Shown piece after piece: positions 16,514 through 25,076 of a stretch of 64,000 bases of DNA. The notes under the pieces are model-generated. The model was not told where the DNA came from and made no database searches. It saw only the letters and a list, made by a program, of their open reading frames with translations. Position 1 is the stretch's first letter, and each line of letters begins with the position of its first letter. The DNA is from Acinetobacter shaoyimingii. Lineage in GTDB: Bacteria; Pseudomonadota; Gammaproteobacteria; Pseudomonadales; Moraxellaceae. The stretch is from positions 248,001-312,000 of the forward strand of contig NZ_CP049801.1 of assembly GCF_011578045.1 (NCBI RefSeq), written 5' to 3'. A program made the position numbers and the translations under genes.

Positions 16514-16636
16514 TTACCCTTGGTAGCGATCATTGTTTGGATTTAATTGATCTGAATGGTTATCAAGAGAATCCCAATAGGCATCATTATTAGGATTGAT
16601 GCTATCAGAGCGATCATCGTTAGGTGTTCTAGACAT
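16514..16636 (-). CDS. Forty-residue acidic protein with NPNND repeats
   Basis: A short but convincing gene: AGGAG stands seven bases before ATG 16636, and the TAA at 16514-16516 is followed closely by the next gene. The product is acidic and polar, MSRTPNDDRSDSINPNND then AYWDSLDNHSDQ then LNPNNDRYQG, with an internal repeat of the type xDxxNPNNDxY. Similar NPNN-type small proteins occur in Acinetobacter and related genomes, in my memory without known function. It may be an antitoxin-like or inhibitor partner of the 91-residue protein, but nothing in the sequence proves that. Confidence 0.55.
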   Translation of the reverse strand: MSRTPNDDRSDSINPNNDAYWDSLDNHSDQLNPNNDRYQG

Positions 16637-16920
16637 TCTATTTCTCCTATCAAAGTGATTATCTAGTGATAAGAATCATAGAAGTTATAAAGAAAACATT
16701 TCTGGATATAAAAAAGATAAAGTTAGATAATTTTAGATATTTTTATTTAAGTTACTTTTGTAAAGATAGAAATTAGAAGACGCCAAGAAACTGGAATCAA
16801 GATTAATTAAATAGCGATTAACTTTACAAAAACATAAAAATAAATTATAAGTAATTGAATTTTATTGCTTATATTTAATTGTATATGCATTTCCATTTTA
16901 ATTCAACGGTCATTCATATA
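16637..16920. other. A+T-rich non-coding right margin of the island
   Basis: I see no convincing gene here. It holds the promoter region of the leftward 40-codon gene, long A/T runs and, at 16875-16907, the proposed right inverted repeat of the island. Confidence 0.5.
16875..16907 (-). repeat. Right imperfect inverted repeat of the island
   Basis: Reverse-complement partner of the repeat at 5237-5264. The inner block TGCATATACAATTAA differs from the left copy at two of 15 bases, and the outer block GTTGAATTAAAA at one of 12. It lies 14 bases before the terminator of the chromosomal nitroreductase gene. It is the best candidate for the right end of the element. Confidence 0.45.
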
Positions 16921-16947
16921 AAAAAGCCTCCATACGGAGGCTTTTTT
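16921..16947 (-). terminator. Terminator of the nitroreductase gene
   Basis: Stem AAAAAGCCTCC with GGAGGCTTTTT and a four-base loop, with an A tract on the plus strand giving a U tract on the leftward transcript. It lies 20 bases past the stop codon at 16968. Confidence 0.85.
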
Positions 16948-16967
16948 ATGGCTTTTGATTAAAGCTC

Positions 16968-17600
16968 TTACTTAATTTCAGTAATAAACTCTTCACGAGG
17001 GCGACGAACTTTTTTCAAGTTCACCAACCAATCTTCATCGACTTTTCGACGACCCAATGCCATTAAGGCCACGGATTTCAAACCCTTCGACTTCAGTTGT
17101 AAGAATTCGTCCAAAGCATCTTTATCAAAACCTTCCATTGGCGTTGCATCAACACCCAGTTCAGCTGCCGCTGCTATCGCCATGGCAAAACCAATATGCG
17201 CTTGTTTTGCCGCATGATGATGTTGCTGTTCCTCAGTAAAGGTTGAAAAAAGCTGTTTTAGTCCATTCACGACATCTACTGTGGTATCCAAAGGAAGTTG
17301 ACGTTGAGTATTGGTATAGTCGTAAATTTGCTGGATGCGCTCATCATCCATTTTGTCCCATGCAGTAAACACCAACAGATGTGAGGATTCAGTAATTTGA
17401 GGCTGATTCAGTGCTATTGGCGCAATTTTTTCTTTAATACTTGGGCTGGAAATGGCGAAAATATGAAAAGGCTGAATGCCTGCTGATGTCGGCGCCAAGC
17501 GAGCAGCTTCTAAAATTTGATCGACCAGATGTTGTTCTAGTTTTTCACCTGTCATACGTTTGGTGGCATAACGCCACTGTAATGCATCTAATAAAATCAT
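16968..17600 (-). CDS. NAD(P)H-dependent nitroreductase family oxidoreductase
   Basis: A 210-residue FMN-dependent nitroreductase. The family signature is visible as RYATKRMTG near the start and ARLAPTSAGIQPFHIFAIS around residues 38-56, and a C-terminal GLKSVALMALGRR is typical of the fold. Such enzymes reduce quinones, nitro compounds or other electrophiles with two electrons. I set the start at ATG 17600, which has AGGTAAATAC before it; an upstream in-frame ATG at 17630 lacks a ribosome site. It lies 68 bases downstream of the QorB-like gene on the same strand, so both may respond to the same HxlR regulator. Confidence 0.85.
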   Translation of the reverse strand: MILLDALQWRYATKRMTGEKLEQHLVDQILEAARLAPTSAGIQPFHIFAISSPSIKEKIAPIALNQPQITESSHLLVFTAWDKMDDERIQQIYDYTNTQRQLPLDTTVDVVNGLKQLFSTFTEEQQHHHAAKQAHIGFAMAIAAAAELGVDATPMEGFDKDALDEFLQLKSKGLKSVALMALGRRKVDEDWLVNLKKVRRPREEFITEIK

Positions 17601-17668
17601 GTATTTACCTGTAAATGTGAATGTGATCAATAAAGGAATTCAATTTTTAATTTTTTAATTTTTAAGGG

Positions 17669-18529
17669 TTAGATGGGGTAGAGCACTTTGAGCATGCCAT
17701 GCAAATCTTTGGTTTTTCTGCCCAGTATTGTTTCTAAATCTTGGCTTTGAATTTCATACTGGTGATGCTTAATGTCGTATAAAGTGCCTTTGGTTAAATA
17801 GACTAAAAACTCAGGCATATTGATATCATTGAGAAGTTTTTCGAAAGTGTCATCTTCAATGTTTTGATAGTGCATATTTGCTTGAGTGAGTTCACTGAGT
17901 TCTCGTGCAATATCCTGATAAGAATAGGCTTTACTCCCTGTGAAATGATAGATCTTATTGTTGTGACCTTCTTGTACGAGTAAACGAGCCAATCCTTCAC
18001 CCATTTCTTCACGAAGCGCATAAGGGACTTTGCCATCGCCACCAGGGAGTAAAATGCCATCTTTAAAAATGCTTTGTCCTAAAATCACGGGAATCGCATC
18101 GGCATACATGCTGTTACGTACAAGCGTGTAATCTAAGCCACTTTTTTGTAAGTAAGCTTCAGTCTGGAAGTGGCTGATCATTAAATCTTTTACTCCAGAA
18201 CGTTCGATATCCTGAATTGCGAGTCCAGTATAGACCACATGTTTTACACCAGCGATTTTTGCAGCATCAATGACATTTTGATGCTGTTCAAAACGGTTCA
18301 TTTCCATAGTCGAAATAAGTAATAACTTCTCAACGCCTTTAAATGCCTGAATAAGCGTTTCAATGTCATTAAAATCTCCCATTCTGACTTCGATACCTTG
18401 ATCTATCAGCGATTGGGCTTTTTCTGGATTTCTAGCAAGGACACTAAACTCGTTTTTTTGCACTAAATGATGTAAATGGTGCACTACGCTCGATCCTAAA
18501 TGACCTGTAGCACCTGTAACTAAAATCAT
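17669..18529 (-). CDS. QorB-like NmrA-family NAD(P)H:quinone oxidoreductase
   Basis: A 286-residue Rossmann protein with the nucleotide motif GATGHLG at residues 6-12, followed by a typical atypical-SDR layout (GVEKLLLIST, then NVIDAAKIAGVKHVVYTGL). Length and many blocks match E. coli QorB (286 residues). As in E. coli qorB, the gene is divergent from an HxlR-type regulator gene. The substrate is probably a quinone, with NADPH as donor. I chose ATG 18529 with AGAAG upstream; the reading from 18577 would add 16 residues without support. No catalytic Tyr-x-x-x-Lys is expected in this group. Confidence 0.82.
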   Translation of the reverse strand: MILVTGATGHLGSSVVHHLHHLVQKNEFSVLARNPEKAQSLIDQGIEVRMGDFNDIETLIQAFKGVEKLLLISTMEMNRFEQHQNVIDAAKIAGVKHVVYTGLAIQDIERSGVKDLMISHFQTEAYLQKSGLDYTLVRNSMYADAIPVILGQSIFKDGILLPGGDGKVPYALREEMGEGLARLLVQEGHNNKIYHFTGSKAYSYQDIARELSELTQANMHYQNIEDDTFEKLLNDINMPEFLVYLTKGTLYDIKHHQYEIQSQDLETILGRKTKDLHGMLKVLYPI

Positions 18530-18757
18530 GATGTTCTTCTCTATGTTCACTAGATCACGTGTTGTTTGGTATAACATTCAACAATCCAAACAAATGAATG
18601 ACTTGATATATAAATATTGATTGTGATTTGATCTGTTATGGAATTCATAAAATCCTCATTTCAGATCAAGCTTTTATTTGTGATGTGAGTCTATGTTAAT
18701 GCTAAATTTAGAGAGGGCAATCTTGATTTAGCTATACATTTTGATAGTTAAATACGG

Positions 18758-18773
18758 CTATACATGAGTATAG
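18758..18773. promoter_or_regulatory. Perfect six-base inverted repeat, candidate HxlR operator
   Basis: CTATAC-ATGA-GTATAG lies 29 bases before the start of the HxlR-type gene, in the intergenic region shared with the divergent QorB-like gene. A further CTATAC stands at 18732-18737. HxlR regulators bind as dimers to such palindromes, so autoregulation and control of the reductase is likely. Confidence 0.45.
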
Positions 18774-18802
18774 TAGTGTTCTTTTCTAGGGATTTTTAAA
18801 GC

Positions 18803-19201
18803 ATGATCACTGAAGAACAAATAATAAATTTTGAGAAAGATGAATTTGAAAAAGACGCTTGTAGCATTGCTTTTGTAATGGCGCTGAAAGATGCGTTAAA
18901 TGTGATTAATGGCAAATGGAAGCTCGCAATCGTCTGTACGCTTTTGGCTGAACAACGCCGTTTTAATGATATCGAACGTTTGATTAAAGGCATTACACCT
19001 CGAATGATTTCTAAGGAATTAAAAGAGTTAGAAATTAATGGTGTGGTTCGCAAGATTCAACTGACTGAAAATAACTTAAGTGTCACCAAATATGATTTGA
19101 CTGAATCTGGGAAAAATTTATATGAAGTGATTGTAAAGATGGTGGAATGGGGTAAACAGCATCGGGTTTTAAGCTTAGAACAACATCAAGTAAATGAATA
19201 A
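18803..19201 (+). CDS. HxlR-family redox-type transcriptional regulator
   Basis: A 132-residue winged-helix protein with the HxlR pattern: DACSIAFVMALKDALNVING, GKWKLAIVCTLL, GITPRMISKELKELE and YDLTESGKNL. A conserved N-terminal Cys (residue 14) precedes the helix, as in QorR/YodB-type sensors where it is modified by quinones or diamide. Divergence from a QorB-like reductase supports a quinone or electrophile sensor. The neighbouring AhpC gene on the same strand, 120 bases downstream, could also be read through. Confidence 0.85.
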   Translation: MITEEQIINFEKDEFEKDACSIAFVMALKDALNVINGKWKLAIVCTLLAEQRRFNDIERLIKGITPRMISKELKELEINGVVRKIQLTENNLSVTKYDLTESGKNLYEVIVKMVEWGKQHRVLSLEQHQVNE

Positions 19202-19321
19202 AATAATAAATTCAAAAAATCGATTATTTTTATAAAAACATACTGTTTTACCGATTTTAAATTTTTTCGTATTCTAACTGCATAGACAAGCAATCCTATG
19301 AATGACACGAAGGAATTTAAA

Positions 19322-19885
19322 ATGAGCTTAATCAACACTCAAGTCAAACCATTTACAGCAACAGCATACAAAAATGGTGAATTCATTGAAGTATCTGATC
19401 AAGATATGATGGGTAAATGGTCAGTGGTGTTCTTCTATCCTGCAGACTTTACCTTTGTATGTCCAACAGAATTAGGCGATCTTGCTGATAACTATGCTGA
19501 ATTCCAAAAAATGGGTGTAGAAATTTATTCAGTTTCAACCGACACGCATTTCACACACAAAGCTTGGCACGATTCTTCTGAAGAAATTAAGAAAATCGAA
19601 TATCCAATGGTTGGCGATCCAACTTGGACTTTAGCGAAAAACTTCGAAGTCTTGATTGAAGCAGATGGTCTTGCAGACCGTGGTACTTTCGTGATTGACC
19701 CTGAAGGTAAAATTCAGATCGTAGAAATCAATGCGGGTGGTATTGGTCGTGATGCTTCTGAATTACTTCGTAAATTAAAAGCAGCACAATACGTTCATGC
19801 TCACCCAGGTGAAGTATGCCCGGCTAAATGGAAAGAAGGTGATGCAACATTAGCACCATCTATTGATCTAGTAGGTAAGATCTAA
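19322..19885 (+). CDS. ahpC: Alkyl hydroperoxide reductase subunit C (2-Cys peroxiredoxin)
   Basis: A 187-residue typical 2-Cys peroxiredoxin. The peroxidatic Cys47 is in [12 protein letters not shown] and the resolving Cys166 in [10 protein letters not shown]. It reduces H2O2 and organic peroxides in the cytoplasm, normally re-reduced by AhpF, which is not next to it here. The start is ATG 19322, preceded by AAGGAA; an ATG at 19298 is in frame but would leave that site inside the coding region. It is followed by a strong terminator and is probably transcribed alone. Confidence 0.95.
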   Translation: MSLINTQVKPFTATAYKNGEFIEVSDQDMMGKWSVVFFYPADFTFVCPTELGDLADNYAEFQKMGVEIYSVSTDTHFTHKAWHDSSEEIKKIEYPMVGDPTWTLAKNFEVLIEADGLADRGTFVIDPEGKIQIVEINAGGIGRDASELLRKLKAAQYVHAHPGEVCPAKWKEGDATLAPSIDLVGKI

Positions 19886-19972
19886 GATCTGTAATGATCT
19901 GATGATATGAACAGTTAAAGATTGTTCCAGCTAGCCACGACCTAGCCAGCAAGATTGATCTTTAAATCCAAA

Positions 19973-20004
19973 AAATCCAGAACGATCTCGTTCTGGATTT
20001 TTTA
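19973..20004. terminator. Terminator between ahpC and the LysR gene
   Basis: A 13-base-pair stem AAATCCAGAACGA with TCGTTCTGGATTT and two-base loop, followed by T. It is symmetrical enough to serve ahpC from the left and the LysR gene from the right. Confidence 0.85.
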
Positions 20005-20034
20005 TATGGATTCAATTTGAAAATAATGACTGTT

Positions 20035-20958
20035 TTATATGAGATAACCCAGACTTTGCGGTGCATTGCTGCGTATGCCTTCGACCAGATGATCAACCAG
20101 TTTTTCCATCACCAAACGTTGTCCTTTACGGGATGCATAAACCAATTGCACCGTACCGATATTGGAGCACCAGTCAGGTAATAAGTGAATCAGACGACCT
20201 TCAGCAATATCTTTTTCAACCGTCAAATACGGTAAATCTGCAATGCCTAAACCATCGAGCACAGCATAATAAGCCCCTGCAATATCATTACTCTTCACAC
20301 GGGGTTGTAAGTGAATATCAATTTCTTCTTGGCGCTCTAAATTATGCAAATGCCAGTGATATTGTTGTTTTTGCGTGCCCAAGACAATACTTGGAAATTC
20401 TGTAAGCTCAGTGACCAATTCAATTTGACGACCTTGCAGTAGTTCTGGGCTGGCAACCAGACAGTGCGTGGTTTTAATCACATCTCTGACAATAATGCTC
20501 GAGTCTTCATTGGCTTCAAAATTGGTACGAATAGCCAAATCAATATCATCATGTAACACATCTACGCGGCGACTGGTGAGTTCCATTTCAACGTCAACCT
20601 TGGGATGATCTTTTAAAAATTGCATCAATAAAGGACGAATTTGATATTCCATCATCACAGGTGGACAACTTAGCTTAATTAAACCTTGAGGCAGTACTTT
20701 TTGCTTCATCAGTACATTTTGCGCGGCATCGGCCTGTTCAATCACTTTTTGGCATTCTTCAAAAAATTCTTGACCCAAAGGCGTTACTTTAAAATGACGC
20801 GTAGAGCGTTGTATAAGCGTGACATTGAATTTTGCTTCTAAGTCTAAAATACGACGACTGAGTTTCGATTTGGTGATGTTGCTGACTTCACTTGCAGCAC
20901 TAAAGCCACCATATTTCACAACAAGATAAAAATAATAGTAGTCGTCAAATGAATGCAT
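20035..20958 (-). CDS. LysR-family transcriptional regulator
   Basis: A 307-residue LysR protein. The N-terminal winged helix (residues 1-60) reads DYYYFYLVVKYGGFSAASEV and SKLSRRILDLEAKFNVTLIQ. The effector-binding domain (90-300) follows. It lies 206 bases downstream of the YcaC-like gene on the same strand, and a pirin gene starts beyond that in the opposite direction. LysR, YcaC-type hydrolase and pirin are often neighbours in Acinetobacter-type genomes, so this regulator probably controls one or both. The inducer is not evident. Confidence 0.9.
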   Translation of the reverse strand: MHSFDDYYYFYLVVKYGGFSAASEVSNITKSKLSRRILDLEAKFNVTLIQRSTRHFKVTPLGQEFFEECQKVIEQADAAQNVLMKQKVLPQGLIKLSCPPVMMEYQIRPLLMQFLKDHPKVDVEMELTSRRVDVLHDDIDLAIRTNFEANEDSSIIVRDVIKTTHCLVASPELLQGRQIELVTELTEFPSIVLGTQKQQYHWHLHNLERQEEIDIHLQPRVKSNDIAGAYYAVLDGLGIADLPYLTVEKDIAEGRLIHLLPDWCSNIGTVQLVYASRKGQRLVMEKLVDHLVEGIRSNAPQSLGYLI

Positions 20959-21164
20959 TGATCACCTCTGGATTTAAATTTGTGCAAGCTGCTCATCCAA
21001 ATTGTAAAAATTATTTATTTTAATCATGATTATTTTGGGGCGGAGATTGCTTCAAAATGTGAAGGTAGCATAATTTTCATCGATATGCTGTTTTTATGAA
21101 ACAAGCGATCCTAAGATCGCTCATTCACATATAGCTAAGAACTGAAAAACATTAGCTCAAAGCA

Positions 21165-21794
21165 TTATTTTTTTGTCGACGTGTTTTGCACATAGCTGTT
21201 GATCAAGTTGCTATAGTCAGGAATATGACTACCAAATAACGCACCTAGACCTTCAATATCGTTACGCCAGTCACGGTGTAATTCACATGAAGCGCCGAAC
21301 CAAGTCAACAGTTGAGCACCTGCACTTGACATACGATCCCATGCGGAGTCACGTGTCAATGCATTGAACGTTCCTGAAGCATCAGTAATCACAAACACTT
21401 CAAAATCTTCTGCAAGTGCAGAAAGTGTCGGAAATGCGACACAGACTTCAGTCACAACACCTGCAATAATCAGTTGTTTTTTACCTGTTGCTTTGACTGC
21501 TTTGACAAAGTCTTCATTGTCCCATGCATTAATTTGACCTGGACGGGCAATATAAGGTGCATCTGGGAACATCTCTTTCAATTCTGGAACCAAAGGGCCA
21601 TTTGGACCATCTTCAAAGCTGGTGGTCAAAATCGTTGGAAGGTTGAAATATTTTGCTGCAGCAGCTAAAGCCAACACATTATTTTTAAATTTATCAGGAT
21701 CAATATCACGAACTAAAGAAAGCAAGCCGGTTTGATGATCGACCAATAAAACGGCTGCATTATTTTTATCTAACCGTACATAAGGTTTACCCAT
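21165..21794 (-). CDS. YcaC-like isochorismatase-superfamily hydrolase
   Basis: A 209-residue cysteine hydrolase of the isochorismatase fold, close to YcaC. The proposed triad is visible: Asp in VLLVDHQTGL, a Lys in the middle and the nucleophile Cys in AGVVTEVCVAFP, which also contains the family's cis-peptide segment. YcaC itself has no settled substrate. A small hairpin at 21104-21121 (AGCGATC with GATCGCT) after the stop codon may terminate it. Its upstream region is shared with the divergent pirin gene, so coordinated regulation is likely. Confidence 0.88.
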   Translation of the reverse strand: MGKPYVRLDKNNAAVLLVDHQTGLLSLVRDIDPDKFKNNVLALAAAAKYFNLPTILTTSFEDGPNGPLVPELKEMFPDAPYIARPGQINAWDNEDFVKAVKATGKKQLIIAGVVTEVCVAFPTLSALAEDFEVFVITDASGTFNALTRDSAWDRMSSAGAQLLTWFGASCELHRDWRNDIEGLGALFGSHIPDYSNLINSYVQNTSTKK

Positions 21795-22089
21795 GATTGA
21801 ATTCCTCTACTCTAAATTTGGGGAGTTTTATTTTTCAATTCAAATACATTTTATATTTGAGTGTTTCATCCTAGAAGGTTATGACTAAAGGGTTAAGCCC
21901 TAAACACGAGAAAGATAATCATATAAATAAGATAATTTTAAAAAGCCTTGAAATATAAAAGAATGCTTGAAAAAGACACTGAAAATATGATGATTGTCCT
22001 AGTGATGAGATGCAGTATGTCGGTTTAGCGCTAGGTACGAGTCTTTAAAAAAATTAAAATGAGCACATGTTAAGCCCTAGAGATAGGAG

Positions 22090-22968
22090 ATGAAAATGAA
22101 AAGAATTATTGGCGTTTATCGTAATCAACATATGCATTGGGTCGGTGATGGATTCCCTGTTAAAAATCTATTTTCGTATGATCGTTTAGGTCAAGCCATT
22201 AGCCCATTTTTATTGTTGGATTATGCTGCACCCTATCATTTTGAGCCGACTACAGCCCAACATGGTGTCGGTTCTCATCCGCATCGTGGCTTTGAAACTG
22301 TTACCGTGGCTTACCAAGGTGAAGTTGAACATAAAGACTCAAGCGGTGGAGGTGGTGTGATCCGTTCGGGTGATGTGCAATGGATGACTGCGGGTGCAGG
22401 CTTGGTGCATGAAGAATTCCACGCCAAAAAATTTGCTGAACAAGGCGGATTTTTTGAAATGGTGCAATTGTGGGTCAACTTACCAGCTGCTGATAAAATG
22501 ACACAGCCTAAATATCAAGCGATTGAGTCTCAAGATATTCCAAAAATTGATTTGGATGGAACAGGGCATATCCGCGTGATTGCAGGTTCATATCACGATC
22601 AGACTGGACCCGCATCTACTTTTAGCCCAATCAATGTATGGGATGGAGAATTACAGGTTGGTCATCGTCATACCATTCATGTGCCCGTCGATCACAATGC
22701 ACTTGTGGTCGTATTGAAAGGTGAAATGCTGTTGAATGATAGTCAAAAAGTTCAAGATCATTCTATTGTGATGTTTGCCAATGATGGTGAAGCTGAAATC
22801 AGCATTGAAGCAACTCAAGATGCAAAATTTTTGGTACTTACAGGTAAACCGCTCAATGAACCGATTCAAGGTTATGGTCCATTTGTCATGAATACCAAAG
22901 ACGAAATTATTCAAGCTTTTAATGATTTCAATTCGGGTAAATTTGGTGAAATACCTGTTTCAGCTTAG
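22090..22968 (+). CDS. Pirin-family bicupin protein
   Basis: A 292-residue pirin. The metal site of the N-terminal cupin is in GSHPHRGFETVTVAYQGEVE, with the later His and Glu in LVHEEFH. Bacterial pirins bind iron or similar metals and some (YhhW, YhaK group) act as quercetin dioxygenases or as regulators. The ribosome site AGATAGGAG is just before ATG 22090. The C-terminal cupin (residues 170-270) is complete. It is divergent from the YcaC-like hydrolase gene. Confidence 0.9.
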   Translation: MKMKRIIGVYRNQHMHWVGDGFPVKNLFSYDRLGQAISPFLLLDYAAPYHFEPTTAQHGVGSHPHRGFETVTVAYQGEVEHKDSSGGGGVIRSGDVQWMTAGAGLVHEEFHAKKFAEQGGFFEMVQLWVNLPAADKMTQPKYQAIESQDIPKIDLDGTGHIRVIAGSYHDQTGPASTFSPINVWDGELQVGHRHTIHVPVDHNALVVVLKGEMLLNDSQKVQDHSIVMFANDGEAEISIEATQDAKFLVLTGKPLNEPIQGYGPFVMNTKDEIIQAFNDFNSGKFGEIPVSA

Positions 22969-23032
22969 AGCATGAATTTTAGATTTGTATTCATGTATTG
23001 CAGGTTTCAATTTACAGTTCAATCTCATCACG

Positions 23033-23060
23033 AAAATGGCAGTTTAGACTGCCATTTTTA
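23033..23060 (+). terminator. Terminator of the pirin gene
   Basis: Eleven-base-pair stem AAAATGGCAGT with ACTGCCATTTT, four-base loop and trailing T, 64 bases after the stop codon. Confidence 0.85.
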
Positions 23061-23742
23061 TTGGTTTTTGAGTGTCTATATACTGCTTAAATGTGTATGA
23101 ATTTGACCATTTGTTAAAAAATTTAAAAAACAAAACAATGATCGAATTTTAAATTCTGTTAACAACATCATTAAATTTTTAAGTTCAAACTATTTCTTAC
23201 AAATCATTGGAAGGGCATCGAATATATCAATAAAAAAATAAATCCATTTGAAGTTTTATTTTGAAATATTTAGTCAGTCTTAATAATGCATGTGTGTTTT
23301 TAAAATTGGATGAAATGTGAGCTTATTTTCTACCGATTTTCTAGAGACAAAAAAAAAGAGCCTCTATCCCACACAACAGAGACTCTTTTACGCTGTAATT
23401 TCTATTTATATTTTTCCTCAATCACGTTAATTATCATTGTTTTATGTGATCTAGTTCTCGTTTTGTGCGGTTATAGTAATGCAAAATAATTGACTTGTAA
23501 ATACTCATTTCAAATAAATGGTGAAAATATCTAGCTTGTTTTTAAAGATATTTTTAAAAAATTCAAAAATATCAATACCTTTAACTGGTTGGTACGTGTG
23601 CAATTGTTGGTTGTTTATCGGACAATTGAATTTTTGGTTAAAATTTGATCTGATAAAGTTGGAAATCTGGCAGTTTTTAATAACCGTTTTTTTAAGATTT
23701 TCGAGCATAATAAAAAAAATGGTTAACTCTTGGATAATAATT
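23061..23742. other. Non-coding A+T-rich region with a leftward orphan terminator
   Basis: About 680 bases between pirin and the FAD oxidoreductase. At 23349-23389 a hairpin (AAAGAG-CTCT with AGAG-CTCTTT, one mismatch) is preceded by a long A tract, so its U tract faces leftward transcripts, yet no leftward gene is nearby. The frame of the next gene is open back to 23518 but that stretch reads as Ile/Phe/Lys-rich translated A+T DNA and is probably not coding. Nothing else is recognised. Confidence 0.45.
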
Positions 23743-25041
23743 TTGAAAATTGCAGTGATTGGTAGTGGCATGGCTGGGCTTGCTACTGCAAGAATTCTTA
23801 AAGATGCAGGACATCAGATCACTATTTTTGAAGCGCTCCCTGGGCGAGGTATGGATAGCTATAGCCTAGAATATGAAGGCGGTATTATCGACTCGCCATT
23901 GCGTGTTATGAATCCGATGTTATGGAGCAATACGCTGAGTTTAGCGACTTATTTAGGTTTGAATACATTTCCTGTTCGTACCTATATGTCATGTAGTTGG
24001 TTATTTGAAGACAAAATAGAAACGTGGCTGACGACTTCTCGTACGCGTATTGGTAACTTCCCGATTATTAACAATCGCAAGGGGATTAAACAGTATGGAT
24101 GGCGATTGGTGAAAGGTTTATTACAACTCAAAACTGCTTTAAATCAATTTTTTAAATCTAAACATCAAGATATTACTTTAGGTGAATTTGCGCAGAAAAA
24201 TCAGATTGAAGAAGTGTTTTGGCATGGCGCAGTTATGCCAGTGCTTTATACCATTTGTACCTGTGAACCTGAAACGATAGCGCAGTGGCCTGCAAAGCCA
24301 TTATTGGTATTTTTACGTCAATTGACTGATGGTGACGCATTATTGCGTATTCAAGGTGGGACACCTGCTTTGGTCAATAAATTGATCGATGGGATTGAAA
24401 TTCATAGTGGTTCGCCTATCACCAAGGTTGAAGAACAGGGTGAGCAGGTCTATGTTGAAAATGATCAAGGTTTTAAAGATCTTTTCGACCGTGTTGTCGT
24501 AGCAACACCAACCACCAAAATTGAAGAGTTTTTAAACCAAGAACAATTTGCTGAAGATATTGAATTACTCAAACAATTTAGATTTGAACAAGGTGAGTTG
24601 GTGATTCACACCGATCCAATTGTGATGCCTGCCAAACGTAAAGACTGGTGCGTACTCAGTTATATGATGGATCGTAAATTTACCCATCAGCATTTTTCAG
24701 TATGGTTGAACTCCATTGAACCAAGTCTTGTGGGTAAATCACCTGTGTTCCAAACTTGGAAACCTGTTGTCGATATCGATCCGAAGAAAATTATCTCAAA
24801 AGTGAAATTGACACGTGCAGTGGTGGATTCCAATACGTTGAGTTTGCATGCTGAATTGAAAAAGCGCCATTTGGAAAATAACCGTAAAGTGTTCTTCTGT
24901 GGTTCATGGTCATGTGAAGGTTTACCCATCTTAGAATCTGCGGTGACTTCTGCAATGGATGTGGCTCGTATTTTTGGTGCGCCAATCCCATTTGTGGGTT
25001 TAAAACCGAAAGTTGAAGTTGCGCCTCAACTGGGGTATTAA
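23743..25041 (+). CDS. FAD/NAD(P)-dependent amine-oxidase-like oxidoreductase
   Basis: About 432 residues beginning with the dinucleotide-binding motif KIAVIGSGMAGLATARIL and the Glu that ends the second strand (ITIFEA). A C-terminal flavin-containing-amine-oxidase region (WSCEGLPILESAVTSAMDVA) closes the FAD site. The start is uncertain: I use TTG 23743, giving MKIAVIGSG with GGAT upstream. ATG 23719 would add eight residues. The substrate is unknown. The next gene, a methyltransferase, begins 35 bases later, so the two very likely act in one pathway, perhaps lipid modification. Confidence 0.75.
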   Translation: MKIAVIGSGMAGLATARILKDAGHQITIFEALPGRGMDSYSLEYEGGIIDSPLRVMNPMLWSNTLSLATYLGLNTFPVRTYMSCSWLFEDKIETWLTTSRTRIGNFPIINNRKGIKQYGWRLVKGLLQLKTALNQFFKSKHQDITLGEFAQKNQIEEVFWHGAVMPVLYTICTCEPETIAQWPAKPLLVFLRQLTDGDALLRIQGGTPALVNKLIDGIEIHSGSPITKVEEQGEQVYVENDQGFKDLFDRVVVATPTTKIEEFLNQEQFAEDIELLKQFRFEQGELVIHTDPIVMPAKRKDWCVLSYMMDRKFTHQHFSVWLNSIEPSLVGKSPVFQTWKPVVDIDPKKIISKVKLTRAVVDSNTLSLHAELKKRHLENNRKVFFCGSWSCEGLPILESAVTSAMDVARIFGAPIPFVGLKPKVEVAPQLGY

Positions 25042-25076
25042 TGCCATTTGAAATCAAATTGCATTAGGCAACTGAA

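Larger units (their letters stand above)
5237..16907. mobile_element. 11.7-kb recombinase-trio genomic island carrying a GAPS6-like module
   Basis: The segment between the ssb terminator and the nitroreductase terminator (16921) is clearly A+T-richer than its flanks. It holds three tandem tyrosine recombinases with a small TnpC-like protein, a regulatory pair, a probable defence module, an unknown protein, a structured RNA and two small genes. Imperfect inverted repeats at 5237-5264 and 16875-16907 are the proposed ends; both lie just inside flanking terminators. The recombinase layout recalls Tn554 (TnpA/TnpB/TnpC) and the Gamma-Mobile-Trio islands (GmtY/GmtZ/GmtX), in which the GAPS defence systems were described. 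I recall these from memory and cannot say which family it belongs to. The exact ends are inferred. Confidence 0.65.

Noticed and set aside
5300..16900. A retron or CRISPR array as source of the structured RNA
   Set aside because: No reverse transcriptase, Cas gene or regularly spaced repeats are visible in the island.
23518..23742. An N-terminal extension of the FAD oxidoreductase by about 75 residues
   Set aside because: The extension is Ile/Phe/Lys-rich translated A+T DNA, has no ribosome site and would put the Rossmann motif far from the start.
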